Below, one piece after another: positions 11,480 to 20,227 of a stretch of 22,195 bases of DNA. The translations under genes and the position numbers were made by a program. The stretch is from Trebouxia sp. TZW2008 (Eukaryota > Chlorophyta > Trebouxiophyceae > Trebouxiales > Trebouxiaceae). Below the pieces are notes generated by a model, which was given only the letters and a program-made list of their open reading frames with translations, was not told the DNA's origin and ran no database searches. Each line of letters starts with the position of its first letter. Position 1 is the stretch's first letter. The stretch lies in contig BDIU01000007.1 in assembly GCA_002118135.1 (NCBI GenBank), forward strand, positions 1 to 22,195, given 5' to 3'.

Positions 11480-11576
11480 GAGCCGGATGCATTGAAAGGT
11501 GCACGTCCGGTTCGGGAAGGGTGATTTGTCTCCCTTTTTACAATAATATAAAAGGGAGATGGGTTACTACGTTCAT
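11480..11576 (+). other. Domains V and VI of psbC intron 2, with repeat at DVI tip
   Basis: Domain V is the 34-nt hairpin 11480-11513 (GAGCCGGATGCATTGAAAGG, returning through GCACGTCCGGTTC). Domain VI pairs GGGTGATTTGTC (11519-11530) with GATGGGTTACTAC (11558-11570, including G-U pairs), leaving A11569 bulged eight bases from the 3' end. The distal half, TCCCTTTTTACAAT with AAAAGGGA (11531-11557), matches a hairpin repeat found elsewhere in the window (about 15264-15289, 1858-1883 and 21440-21462). Confidence 0.8.
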
Positions 11577-11921
11577 GATTTCCGTGGGCCTTGGCTAGAA
11601 CCTTTAAGAGGACCTAATGGTTTAGACTTAAGTAAGCTTAAAAATGATATTCAACCTTGGCAGGAAAGACGTGCAGCTGAATACATGACACACGCTCCAT
11701 TAGGTTCTTTGAATTCCGTTGGGGGTGTAGCTACTGAAATTAACGCAGTTAACTTTGTATCACCACGTAGTTGGTTAGCGACATCTCATTTTTGTTTAGG
11801 GTTTTTCTTTTTTATTGGTCACTTATGGCATGCAGGAAGAGCTCGTGCAGCAGCAGCTGGCTTTGAAAAAGGCCTTAACCGTGATTACGAGCCTGTTCTT
11901 GCTATGCGACCATTAGAATAA
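11577..11921 (+). CDS. psbC: CP43 exon 3 of 3
   Basis: Encodes residues 348-461 from [18 protein letters not shown] to the C terminus AMRPLE and a TAA stop. It holds the end of the lumenal loop and the sixth membrane helix with [20 protein letters not shown], whose histidines bind antenna chlorophyll. It joins exon 2 at a codon boundary. An ATG at 11559 in this frame lies in the intron and is not a start. Sequence and length are normal for the family. Confidence 0.96.
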   Translation, partial: DFRGPWLEPLRGPNGLDLSKLKNDIQPWQERRAAEYMTHAPLGSLNSVGGVATEINAVNFVSPRSWLATSHFCLGFFFFIGHLWHAGRARAAAAGFEKGLNRDYEPVLAMRPLE

Positions 11922-12000
11922 AACACTCTTTGTATCCCTTAGAAGACCCGATACTAAAAGATACGACATGTAAGGGAACCTTACACGGTAACCTTACCAA

Positions 12001-12054
12001 ACAAGGAATACAACGGATACAAGGGATACAAGAGATACAAGGGATACAAGGGAT
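12001..12054. repeat. 9-bp tandem repeat (ACAAGGGAT)6
   Basis: Six consecutive 9-base units of ACAAGGGAT type, the first two diverged, about 80 bases after the psbC stop. The unit contains GGGATAC, the same core as the large intergenic repeats, so this could be local expansion of one of them. Confidence 0.85.
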
Positions 12055-12090
12055 ACGTAGTTTTTTTTCATAAAGCCATAAACTGGTTTT

Positions 12091-12122
12091 CTTTTCTACC
12101 CTGACTAGTCAGGGTAGAAAAG
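12091..12122. terminator. 32-bp perfect palindrome after psbC
   Basis: A perfect palindrome whose half is CTTTTCTACCCTGACT; the centre is ACTAGT. It would form a very stable hairpin in RNA. As the first strong stem after psbC it is a good candidate for 3' end formation and mRNA stabilisation of the psbD-psbC transcript. No base in the arms deviates from symmetry. Confidence 0.6.
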
Positions 12123-12183
12123 AAGACAAAACAGGCAACTAAAAACTACAAAAAAAGAAATCATTAATCAAAGATTATGACAT

Positions 12184-12220
12184 TTCCCTTCCCACGAATG
12201 CGCATATCGTGGGAAGGGAA
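12184..12220. repeat. 14-bp stem inverted repeat
   Basis: TTCCCTTCCCACGA and its exact complement TCGTGGGAAGGGAA enclose a 9-base loop, ATGCGCATA. It is the second of three strong inverted repeats between 12091 and 12361. Possibly part of the psbC 3' end region or a processing stem. Confidence 0.8.
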
Positions 12221-12289
12221 GCTAAAAGAGAGTGCTTTGCGCATCTTTTCGCAGTATTGTGGTTTTGCAGTACCCCAGGAAGTTATTTC

Positions 12290-12361
12290 CCTGAAAAGAT
12301 TCTCCCTTTATTTACCTGAAAAGACCCCCCTATTTCCCTGAAAAGGGAGAATCTTTTCAGG
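12290..12361. repeat. 20-bp stem inverted repeat with internal copies
   Basis: CCTGAAAAGATTCTCCCTTT and its exact complement at 12342-12361 enclose a 32-base loop that itself carries two more CCTGAAAAG copies. The same CCTGAAAAGATTCTCCC unit occurs at about 15246-15262 and, inverted, at about 21490-21504, so this is a second dispersed repeat family apart from the GGGGTAGTATCC family. Confidence 0.8.
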
Positions 12362-12417
12362 TAAGTTTTTTTATCTTTCCCGTATCGGGTCTTTTCGGGG
12401 TACTCTATACGGGAAGT

Positions 12418-12488
12418 CGTGCGAAGCAAATCGGCTTTACAATGATATGAAATCTTGTATCGTGCGAAGCAAATCGGCTTTACAATGA
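12418..12488 (+). repeat. Two 28-bp direct repeats, 43 bp apart
   Basis: The copies are 12418-12445 and 12461-12488, identical over 28 bases, beginning CGTGCGAAGCAAATCGG and ending TTTACAATGA. The first 13 bases also occur in the 3' part of the intron 1 maturase ORF (8192-8204). Confidence 0.85.
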
Positions 12489-13590
12489 GATGAGAGACTC
12501 TTTTCGTATCCCGAAAAGATACGGGAAGTCTAGTACGAAGGGATACGAAGAGCTTCTCGAAGGAATACGATAAAAGTCTCCCCGTACCCGGAAGGGGTAG
12601 TATCCGGTACCCCGAAAAGATACGGGGTAGTATCCGGTACCCCTTCGGGGTATAGGGGTAGTATCTTTTCGGGGTACAAGCTTCGGTAAAAGCTTTGGGT
12701 TATCTTTTCGGGGTAGTATTCGGAATCCTTTACGGTAAAAGCTTCGGGTTATCTTTTCGGGGTAAAGTCTAGTACGAAGGGATACGAAGAGCTTCTCGTA
12801 TTTTTTCGGGATACGAGAAAAGTCTCCCCGTACCCCTATACCCCGAAGGGATACGGTAAGGGGTAGTATCTTTTCGGGGTATAGGGGTAGTATCCCGAAA
12901 AGATACGGGGTAGTATCCGGAATCCTTTACTCCCTATACCCCGAAGGGGTACCGGATACTACCCGCAAGAGCTTCTCCCGGAATCCTTTTCTCCCCGTAC
13001 CCCTTCGGGGTACAAGCTTCGGGTTATCTTTTCGGGGTAAAGTCTAGTACCCCAAAGGGATACGGTAAGGGGTAGTATCTTTTCGGGGTACAAGCTTCGG
13101 TAAAAGCTTCGGAAAGTCTAGTACCCGGTAGAGCTTCTCCCGGAATCCTTTTCGGTAAAAGCTTCGGGTTATCTTTTCGGGGTAGTATCCGGTACCCCGA
13201 AAAGCTTCTCCCCGAAGGGGTATAGGGGTATAGGGGTAGTATCTTTTCGGGGTAGTATCCGGAAGGGGTTTACGGTAAAAGCTTCGGGTTATCTTTTCGG
13301 GGTAAAGTCTAGTACCCCTTTACCCGGAGAAGCTTCTCCCGGAATCCTTTTCTCCCCGTACCCCGAAGGGGTATAGGGGTAGTATCTTTTCGGGGTAGTA
13401 TCCGGTACCCCTTCGGGGTAGTATCCCTTCGGGGTACAAGCTTCGGGTTATCTTTTCGGGGTAGTATCCGGAGAAGCTTCGGTAAAAGCTTCGGGTTATC
13501 TTTTCGGGGTAGTATCCGGAGAAGCTTCGGTAAAAGCTTCTCCCCGAAGGGGTATAGGGGTATAGGGGAAAGATTTCTCGCCTTTTTATC
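12489..13590. repeat. Intergenic palindromic repeat block 3
   Basis: The same motifs as in the blocks near the window start, mostly in the G-rich orientation (GGGGTAGTATCCGG, AAAGCTTCGGGTTATC, TTTTCGGGGTAAAGTCTAG). A near-identical segment reading GGTAAAAGCTTCGGGTTATC recurs at least five times. There are no gene-like frames other than Tyr/Pro-rich repeat translations. Confidence 0.88.
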
Positions 13591-13594
13591 GGCT

Positions 13595-13624
13595 CTTTTT
13601 TACCTTCAGGGTAAGGTAAAAAAG
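13595..13624. repeat. 12-bp stem inverted repeat upstream of petB
   Basis: CTTTTTTACCTT and AAGGTAAAAAAG with a 6-base loop, 80 bases before the petB ATG. It marks the end of the repeat block. It may lie in the petB leader as an RNA-protecting stem or be a boundary of the block; the sequence alone cannot decide. Confidence 0.7.
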
Positions 13625-13705
13625 GTAAGAAGGCAAACAAGATTGTCAAGAAAATAATAAAGTAAGCCTAATTGTGATTATATTTTTTATAAGGAAAAAG
13701 ATTTT

Positions 13706-14353
13706 ATGAGCAAAGTTTATGATTGGTTCGAAGAACGTTTAGAAATTCAATCAATTGCTGATGACATTTCAAGCAAGTATGTGCCACCTCATGTAAACAT
13801 TTTTTATTGTTTAGGTGGTATTACATTTACTTGTTTTTTAGTACAAGTAGCAACTGGTTTTGCTATGACTTTTTATTACCGTCCAACAGTAGCAGAAGCT
13901 TTTGCTTCTGTACAATATCTTATGACAGATGTAAACTTTGGTTGGTTGATTCGTTCAATCCACCGTTGGTCAGCTAGTATGATGGTTTTATCAATGATTT
14001 TACATACATTTAGAGTTTACCTTACGGGTGGTTTCAAGAAACCTCGTGAATTAACTTGGGTAACTGGAGTTATCATGGCAGTTTGTACTGTTTCATTTGG
14101 TGTAACTGGATACTCATTGCCTTGGGACCAAGTAGGTTATTGGGCTGTAAAAATTGTAACCGGTGTCCCAGATGCTATTCCTGTAGTTGGTTCAACAATT
14201 GTAGAATTATTACGTGGAGGTGTTGGAGTAGGTCAGTCAACTTTAACTCGATTCTATAGTCTTCACACTTTTGTTTTACCTTTAGCAACAGCTGTTTTTA
14301 TGCTTATGCACTTCTTAATGATTAGAAAACAAGGCATTTCAGGGCCACTTTAA
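13706..14353 (+). CDS. petB: Cytochrome b6
   Basis: Cytochrome b6 is the haem-bearing core of the thylakoid b6f complex, which oxidises plastoquinol and passes electrons to plastocyanin or cytochrome c6. The product has the standard 215 residues. Haem ligands His86, His100, His187 and His202 are all present, as is Cys35, the covalent attachment site of the extra haem c. Four membrane helices are visible. The start is set by the conserved [15 protein letters not shown], with AAGGA at 13691-13695 as a weak ribosome site. It has no intron. petD follows 150 bases downstream on the same strand, so the two are likely cotranscribed; psbH, the usual upstream neighbour in ancestral clusters, is not here. 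Confidence 0.98.
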   Translation: MSKVYDWFEERLEIQSIADDISSKYVPPHVNIFYCLGGITFTCFLVQVATGFAMTFYYRPTVAEAFASVQYLMTDVNFGWLIRSIHRWSASMMVLSMILHTFRVYLTGGFKKPRELTWVTGVIMAVCTVSFGVTGYSLPWDQVGYWAVKIVTGVPDAIPVVGSTIVELLRGGVGVGQSTLTRFYSLHTFVLPLATAVFMLMHFLMIRKQGISGPL

Positions 14354-14374
14354 ACGAAAAGTGGCTTCACTTTT
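14344..14374. terminator. Stem-loop at the petB stop codon
   Basis: GCCACTTT (14344-14351, entering the stop codon) can pair with AAAGTGGC (14358-14365). Alternatively AAAAGTG pairs with CACTTTT at 14357-14374, followed by a T-run. These mutually exclusive hairpins are in a position to act as a petB 3' processing or partial termination site. Confidence 0.45.
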
Positions 14375-14493
14375 TTTACTTTCTGTTAAAGATAAAGAAT
14401 TTTAATGATTACCCTTTACAAAAACTACAAGAAGAGCCAAAAGAGTAAAGAGGTAAATACAAAAAAAAGAGTAAAATGTAGAATCTTAAAAAA

Positions 14494-14500
14494 AGGAGAG
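14494..14500 (+). promoter_or_regulatory. petD ribosome binding site
   Basis: AGGAGAG ends three bases before the ATG at 14504. It supports that start over the in-frame ATG at 14405, which would add 33 lysine-rich residues not found in the family. Confidence 0.7.
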
Positions 14501-14503
14501 ATT

Positions 14504-14986
14504 ATGGCTGTAACAAAAAAACCAGACCTGTCAGACCCAGTTTTAAAAGCTAAATTAGCTAAAGGGATGGGTCACAATTATTACGGTGAACCAGCCTGGC
14601 CCAATGACTTACTTTACATTTTTCCAGTAGTTATTTTAGGAACCTTTGGGAGTATTATTGGATTAGCTGTTTTAGATCCAGCAGTTATTGGTGAACCTGC
14701 AAACCCTTTTGCTACACCTTTAGAGATTTTGCCTGAATGGTATTTTTACCCTGTGTTTCAAATCTTACGAACTGTTCCTAACAAATTGTTAGGGGTATTA
14801 GCAATGGCAGCTGTACCAGCAGGTTTAATAGTTGTTCCTTTTATTGAAAACATTAACAAGTTTCAAAACCCTTTCCGTCGACCAGTTGCAACGGCTGTTT
14901 TTTTAATTGGTACAGTAGCTTCTATTTGGTTAGGTATTGGTGCTACATTACCTATTGATATTTCTTTAACTCTTGGGCTTTTTTAA
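14504..14986 (+). CDS. petD: Cytochrome b6f complex subunit IV
   Basis: Subunit IV corresponds to the C-terminal part of cytochrome b and forms, with cytochrome b6, the plastoquinol oxidation site. The product has 160 residues, the family norm. It begins [18 protein letters not shown] and carries the quinol-site motif PEWY in [17 protein letters not shown]. Three membrane segments follow the family pattern, and it ends in the typical ISLTLGLF. The frame is open upstream to 14405 but that extension is Lys-rich and unconserved. Intact, without introns, 150 bases after petB. Confidence 0.97.
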   Translation: MAVTKKPDLSDPVLKAKLAKGMGHNYYGEPAWPNDLLYIFPVVILGTFGSIIGLAVLDPAVIGEPANPFATPLEILPEWYFYPVFQILRTVPNKLLGVLAMAAVPAGLIVVPFIENINKFQNPFRRPVATAVFLIGTVASIWLGIGATLPIDISLTLGLF

Positions 14987-15088
14987 TCATTATTGGTTTC
15001 TTATAAATCTTGTTTTTTGGTTTGTTTTTTTTGTTTTTTTGTTATTTTCTTTTCTCTTTTTTTAGCTTTTGGTTTTTTGATTTCTTTT

Positions 15089-15117
15089 CCTCTTTTGTTC
15101 AAATAAAGCAAAAGAGG
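15089..15117. terminator. Stem-loop downstream of petD
   Basis: CCTCTTTTG and CAAAAGAGG form a 9-bp stem with an 11-base loop about 100 bases after the petD stop, after a T-rich stretch (14990-15088). It is a plausible 3' end of the petB-petD transcript. Confidence 0.55.
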
Positions 15118-15137
15118 GATTGGGGGTTTCTATTTTA

Positions 15138-15170
15138 GCGTATCTTTTCGCAAGAGAAGGGATAGATACC
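15138..15170 (+). repeat. Second copy of the 33-bp left-edge element
   Basis: Matches 2136-2168 with two mismatches and lies about 50-80 bases before a repeat block, as the first copy does. Confidence 0.75.
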
Positions 15171-15217
15171 CTAAAAAAACCTTGGTCGAAAAAACTAAAA
15201 CCCTCACAAATTATCTT

Positions 15218-18200
15218 TTCGGGGAAAGTCTGGAAAAGCTTCTCCCTGAAAAGATTCTCCCTTTTATCTCATTGTAAAAAGGGATATTACCCTTATACCC
15301 CTATACCCCTATACCCCTCTACCCCTTCGGGGTACGGGGAGAAGCTCTTCGTATCCCTTCGTACTAGACTTTACCCCGAATCTTTTACCGGAAACTACCC
15401 CTATACCCCGAAGGGGTACTAGACTTTACCCCGAAAAGATAACCCGAAGCTTTTACCGAAAAGGATTCGTATCCCGAAAAGATAAGAGAAGCTCTTCGTA
15501 TCCCTTCGTACTAGACTTTACCCCGAAAAGATAACCTCTTACCGTATCCCTTACCGAAAAGGATTCGTATCCCGAAAAGATAAGAGACTTTTCTCGTATC
15601 CCTTCGTACTAGACTTTACCCCTATACCCCGAAGGGGTACTAGACTTTACCCCTATACCCCGAAAAGATAACCCGAAGCTTTTCGGGGTACCGGATACTA
15701 CCCCGAAGGGGTATAGGGGTACGGGGAGACTTTTCTCGTATCCCGAAAAGATACGAGAAGCTTCTCGTATCCCGAAAAAATACGAGAAGCTCTTCGTATC
15801 CCTTCGTACTAGGCTTTACCCCGAAAAGATACGGGGAAAAAAGGATTACCGAAAACCCCGTTTCCGGATACTACCCCGTGTTTTTTCGGGATACTACCCC
15901 ATATCTTTTCGGGGTACTACCCCGAATCTTTTACCGGATACTACCCGTATCTTTTCCGGGGAGAAAAGGGGTTTCCGATTCTCCCCATACGAAGGGATAC
16001 GAATCCTTTTCTCCCCATATCCGGAATCCCTTACGAAGGGAGACGAAGAGCTTCTCCTCATACGAAGGGAGACGAAGAGCTTCTGCCGGTACCCGGAAAA
16101 GCTTCTCTTATCTTTTCGGGATACGAATCCTTTTCGGTAAAAGCTTCGGGTTATCTTTTCGGGGTAGTATCCGGTACCCCGAAAAGCTTCGGTAAGGGGT
16201 AGTATCCCTTCGGGGTAAAGTCTTTTCGGGGTATAGGGGTACGGGGAGAAGCTTCTCTTATCTTTTCGGGATACGAATCCTTTTCGGTAAAAGCTTCGGA
16301 TTATCTTTTCGGGGTAGTATCCGGTACCCCGAAAAGCTTCGGTAAGGGGTAGTATCCGGTACCCCTTCGGGGTATAGGGGTAAAGTCTAGTACCCCTTCG
16401 GGGTATAGGGGTAAAGTCTAGTACCCCGAAAAGCTTCGGGTTATCTTTTCGGGGTAGTATCCGGTACCCCTTCGGGGTATAGGGGTAAAGTCTTTTTGGG
16501 GTAGTATCTCCTTTCCTCTACCTCCCGAAAAGATACGGGGTAAAGTCTAGTACGAAGGGATACGAAGAGCTTTTCCCGGAATCCTTTTCGGTAAGGGATA
16601 CGGGTTATCTTTTCGGGGTAGTATCTTTTCGGGGTAAAGTCTAGTACCCCGAAAAGCTTCGGGTTATCTTTTCGGGGTAGTATCCGGTACCCCTTCGGGG
16701 TATAGGGGTAGTATCTTTTTGGGGTAGTATCCGGAGAAAAATCTCCCTTATACCCCGAAAAGGTACCGGATACGGTAAGGGGTAGTATCTTTTCGTCCGG
16801 GAAAAGATTCGGGGTAGTATCCCGAAAAGATACGGGGTAGTATCCCGAAAAGATACGGGGTATAGGGGAGTATCTGGTACCTTAAAGGGGTATAGGGTAA
16901 AGAGTTTTCGGGGTAGTATCCTTTACCCGGAAGAGCTTCTCCCCGTACCCCGAAGGGGTATAGGGATATAGGGGTAAAGTCTAGTACCCGGTACCCCTCC
17001 GGGGTATAGGGGTATAGGGGTAAAGTCTAGTACGAAGGGATACGAAGAGCTTCTCGAAGGGATACGAAGAGCTTCTCGAAGGGATACGAGAAGCTTCTCC
17101 CGGAATCCTTTTCGGTAAGGGATACGGTAAGGGGTATAGGGGCATAGGGGTATAGGGGTAGTATCCGGTACCCCTTCGGGGTATAGGGGTAAAGTCTAGT
17201 ACGAAGGGATACGAAGAGCTTCTCTTATCTTTTCGGGATACGAATCCTTTTCGGTAAGGGATACGGTAAGGGGTATAGGGGTAGTATCCGGTACCCCTTC
17301 GGGGTATAGGGGTAAAGTCTAGTACCCCGAAAAGCTTCGGGTTATCTTTTCGGGGTAGTATCCGGTACCCCTTCGGGGTATAGGGGTAAAGTCTTTTCGG
17401 GGTAGTATCCGGGAAAAGATTCGGGGTAGTATTTGGAAGGGATACTCCCCGTACAAAGGGATACGAAGAGCTTCTCGAAGGGATACAAGAAGCTTCTCCC
17501 CGTACGAAGGGATACGAAAAAAGTCTCGAAGGGATACGAGAAGCTTCTCCCGGAATCCTTTTCGGTAAAAGCTCCGGTAAGGGGTAGCATCTTTTCGGGG
17601 TAAAGCCTAGTACCCCTTCGGGGTATAGGGGTAAAGTCTAGTACGAAGGGATACGAAGAGCTTCTCGAAGGAATACGAGAAAAGTCTCGAAGGGATACGA
17701 AGAGCTTCTCTTATCTTTTCGGGATACGAATCCTTTTCTCCCCGTAACCCGAAGGGGTATAGGGGTAAAGTCTAGTACCCCGAAAAGCTTCGGGTTATCT
17801 TTTCGGGGTATAGGGGTAAAGTCTTTTCGGGGTAGTATCCGGAATCCTTTACGGTAAAAGCTTCGGGTTATCTTTTCGGGGTAGTATCCTTTATCCGGAA
17901 GAGCTTCTCCCCGTACGAAGGGATACGAGAAGCTTCTCCCGGAATCCTTTTCTCCCCTATACCCCGAAGGGGTACCGGATACTCCCCGAAGGGGTATAGG
18001 GGTAGTATCCGGTACCCCTTCGGGGTATAGGGGTAAAGTCTAGTACCCCGAAAAGCTTCGGTAAGGGGTAGTATCCCTTCGGGGTAGTATCTTTTCGGGG
18101 TAGTATACGGTACCCGGAATCCTTTTCTCCCCGTACGAAGGGATACGAAGAGCTTCTCCCGGTACCCGGTACCCGGTACCCCTCCGGGGTATAGGGGTAT

Positions 18201-18510
18201 AGGGGTAGTATCTTTTCGGGGTACAAGCTTCGGTAAAAGCTTCGGAAAGTCTAGTACGAAGGGAGACGAAGAGCTTCGGTAAGGGATACGGGTTATCTTT
18301 TCGGGGTAAAGTCTTTTCGGGGTAGTATCCGGTAAAAGATTCGGAGTATAGGGGTAAAGTCTAGTACCCGGAATCCTTTTCTCCCCGTACCCCGAAGGGG
18401 TAGAGGGGTATAGGGGTATAGGGTTACAAGCTTCGGAAAGTCTTTTCGGGGTCTCGGGGTAGTCTCCCTTAGGGGTAAGTTTTTTTATCTTTTCGGGGTA
18501 TGTTTTTTTT
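15218..18510. repeat. Intergenic palindromic repeat block 4
   Basis: The longest block. From about 15290 to 16010 the C-rich orientation dominates (ACTAGACTTTACCCC, CCCCTATACCCC, GGATACTACCCCG). From about 16020 to 18500 it switches to the G-rich complement (GGGGTAAAGTCTAGTACC, GGGGTATAGGGGTAGTATCC), so the halves could pair over long distances. Near 15246-15289 it includes the CCTGAAAAGATTCTCCC unit and its TATCTCATTGTAAAAAGGGA hairpin. It stops at TTTCGCACAACCAGAA (18510-18525), almost the sequence that ends the block before psbD. No genes; the long frames on both strands are repeat translations. Confidence 0.9.
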
Positions 18511-18636
18511 TTCGCACAACCAGAATCAAATAAAAAAAGTAAATAAAAATAGAAAAAGAAATAAAAAAACAAACAATTTGCTAATTTCTTAATGTTTTTG
18601 ACGGCTTTTTGTATCCTATTTTAAAAAGATAAAGGT

Positions 18637-18822
18637 TTAAAGTAAACAACGTTGAACAGCTTTTTTTGTAAATTGTGCAAAAAAAATAACTATAAGAGTA
18701 GGAATTAAACAAATAAAACCACAATAGTACCAGACTACATGGGGTATTGCAGTAGAAAAAACAGAAAGACTAACTTCAATTAAAAAAGAATTGCTAATGG
18801 AAAAGTGTTTTTGATTCTTCCA
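18637..18822 (-). CDS. Unidentified small membrane-protein-like frame (doubtful)
   Basis: On the minus strand an open stretch of about 61 codons ends at 18637 and reads, near its C-terminal side, IPHVVWYYCGFICLIPTLIV, then IFFAQFTKKAVQRCLL: one hydrophobic span followed by a basic tail, the shape of a small photosystem or b6f subunit. I do not recognise it as any of them. It has no ATG or GTG start; the nearest possible codon is ATT at 18796-18798. It lies in AT-rich DNA where chance frames are common. It could be a chance frame, a decayed gene, or part of a split gene. Confidence 0.15.
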   Translation of the reverse strand, partial: WKNQKHFSISNSFLIEVSLSVFSTAIPHVVWYYCGFICLIPTLIVIFFAQFTKKAVQRCLL

Positions 18823-18928
18823 CTAGTTACTAGTCAAATCTAAGATTGCTTAGCTTATTGTTATAAAAGTACTAAAAAACAAGCACTTACCAAGAAGCTT
18901 ACTATTAATAAGTATTGACAAGATTTAC

Positions 18929-18937
18929 TGTTATAAT
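18929..18937 (+). promoter_or_regulatory. Orphan extended -10 promoter
   Basis: TGTTATAAT is a full extended -10 box (TG, one base, TATAAT). A perfect TTGACA stands at 18915-18920 but only 11 bp away, too close to act as its -35 box. No recognised gene lies within the next 700 bases, so the transcript it would make is unknown. Confidence 0.4.
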
Positions 18938-19092
18938 GTTTGAAATTATGAAATGTAACAAATAACGAGAATTGTTTTTCTTCCCAGTATCCTTTTTTTG
19001 CCCAGAAAACCCTGGTATCCCTCTCTTGAAGCACATTTTTCTAAAAACCTTGAACTATCAAACAAAAGAGTAAGCAAAAAAGAAAACGATGA

Positions 19093-19236
19093 CAGGTTTT
19101 ACGCGAATTTGTAAAAGAAGGGTTTTGGGGTATTGGTTTTTATAATCCACTAATAAGTTTTGAAGATTACAGTAACCCCTTTGACCTCTATGAGTATAGG
19201 TTGTTCGTAAAAAAGGTACGCGGCGAAAAAAGCTAA
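19093..19236 (+). CDS. Unidentified open frame, no start codon (doubtful)
   Basis: A 47-codon frame that reads LREFVKEGFWGIGFYNPLIS and then FEDYSNPFDLYEYRLFVKKV before its stop. The composition looks like real protein (mixed aromatic, acidic and basic residues) rather than AT-rich noise or repeat translation. It has no start codon; an ATG at 19089 is in another frame and stops after 18 codons, so a frameshift could join them. It lies about 150 bases after an orphan -10 box. It could be a gene remnant or an internal piece of a split gene. No family assigned. Confidence 0.2.
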   Translation, partial: QVLREFVKEGFWGIGFYNPLISFEDYSNPFDLYEYRLFVKKVRGEKS

Positions 19237-19632
19237 AATTATTAATCTACAGTTAAAAGCAACAACTGTTGAAACCCATCAAAAGTTAAGACACTCGGTT
19301 TTACCAACATGATTTTTACTATAAAATAAAGAAAAACCTGTTTTGGCTTGATTATCAAAATGTTGTTGTTCATTTTTGTCTACTACCTTTTCTTGTAAAT
19401 GCTCTTTTTTTAAAGAAAAGAGAGATTAAAAAGAAAAGAGTAGTTGATTACTTCAGGGTAAAAAAGTCAACAAAAGGGGTTTTGCCCGGTGAAGAACCAG
19501 CAAAAAATAGTACCTCTTTTTGTTGCTTCGTTGTTTTTTAAAAAACTTGCTGCAGCCAGATAACAAGAACCAAGAAAAAAATCAAAAACACCAAAAAAGT
19601 AACAATCTTAAGGTTCTAGTTTATTACTTTTT

Positions 19633-19662
19633 TTGACTTTATGTTTTTGTATAGTGTATAAT
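19633..19662 (+). promoter_or_regulatory. trnN promoter (-35 and -10)
   Basis: TTGACT at 19633-19638 and TATAAT at 19657-19662, 18 bp apart, form a near-consensus bacterial-type promoter of the kind read by plastid-encoded RNA polymerase. The predicted start lies about 20-25 bases before the tRNA. Confidence 0.7.
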
Positions 19663-19691
19663 TACAAATAGAATATAAAATTGTTATAAAT

Positions 19692-19763
19692 TCCCTAGTA
19701 GCTCAGTGGTAGAGCGCTCGACTGTTAATCGATTGGTCGTAGGTTCAAGTCCTACCTGGGGAG
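19692..19763 (+). tRNA. trnN-GUU: tRNA-Asn (GUU)
   Basis: A 72-nt cloverleaf. The acceptor pairs TCCCTAG with CTGGGGA (one G-T pair), the D arm is GCTC-AGTGGTA-GAGC, the anticodon loop CTGTTAA gives anticodon GTT, and the T arm is GTAGG-TTCAAGT-CCTAC, with discriminator G. The outermost anticodon-stem pair is C-T, where related algae have G-T, a slight weakness. CCA is not encoded, as usual in plastids. A good promoter precedes it. Confidence 0.96.
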
Positions 19764-19850
19764 ATCAAAAGAGTATGAAGAAATAAAAAGTTAAAGATTT
19801 CTTTTTAAAGTTTTTAAAGGAAGGTACCCTTTTTTTTTAAAGGAAGAAAA

Positions 19851-19914
19851 AGCAGTATTCTTTAACCCTGCTTGTACGAACAGCAAGGGTGTAAGAAATG
19901 TAAAGGATACTGCT
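19851..19914. repeat. Long two-step hairpin after trnN
   Basis: The outer arms AGCAGTATTCTTT and AAAGGATACTGCT pair with one mismatch. Inside, ACCCTGCTTGT faces ACAGCAAGGGT-like sequence around CGTACGAAC. The inner arm belongs to a small local family (CTTGCTGTTSGTA) that recurs at 20078 and 20145. Not a tRNA. Confidence 0.7.
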
Positions 19915-19932
19915 CTGATAACTATGAGTAAA

Positions 19933-20112
19933 GTAAAAAAGAGGGGTTTCTACTAACAGCAAAGATATTAGATGGTCTTTTATTAATAAAAACCCAATTT
20001 TCACAATTAAACACTCTTCAACAATCAACGTTACCCACTCTTCAACAATTAAGAAGATTATAAATAGTTTTAAAACCCTTGCTGTTGGTAGAAATCCCTC
20101 TTTTTATTTTAC
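19933..20112. repeat. Imperfect inverted repeat pair with short direct repeats
   Basis: GTAAAAAAGAGGGGTTTC, continuing to ACTAACAGCAA (19933-19962), faces TTGCTGTTGGTAGAAATCCC, continuing to TTTATTTTAC (20079-20112). Between them CACTCTTCAACAAT is directly repeated at 20012-20025 and 20036-20049. The arms are about 85 percent complementary by eye. No coding potential; this repeat set is unlike the GGGGTAGTATCC family. Confidence 0.65.
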
Positions 20113-20227
20113 TTATATTTGTCAGAACAGTGTTTTTTACATCCTTGCTGTTGGTACAAACAGAGCTAAAAAAGGCTGCTCTTTTCTTTAAAAAAAAAGA
20201 AAACGAACAATTTGCAGTACTCCGTAA

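Larger units (their letters stand above)
18511..19690. other. AT-rich island without recognised genes
   Basis: It lacks the GGGGTAGTATCC repeats that fill the other spacers, apart from a few short echoes, and is AT-rich like the coding regions. It contains a doubtful minus-strand frame (18637-18822), an extended -10 box (18929-18937), a doubtful plus-strand frame (19093-19236), and the trnN promoter at its right end. I see no tRNA, rRNA or known photosynthesis gene. It may hold a decayed gene, a fast-evolving gene, or a non-coding RNA. Confidence 0.6.

Noticed and set aside
11559..11576. ATG in frame with psbC exon 3 as start of a separate 120-residue protein
   Set aside because: The sequence before 11577 is intron domain VI, and the exons join to a full-length 461-residue CP43.
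17868..18572. 234-codon minus-strand frame with a hydrophobic start
   Set aside because: The start lies in AT-rich DNA reading Phe/Tyr/Leu, the rest is repeat translation; no conserved protein recognised.
18915..18937. TTGACA plus TATAAT as a classic two-box promoter
   Set aside because: The spacing is 11 bp, far below the usual 16-19; only the extended -10 reading is retained.
19093..19236. Ribosomal protein S16 suggested by GFYNPL
   Set aside because: Only a six-residue likeness; the conserved S16 N-terminal region is absent upstream, and the rest does not match.
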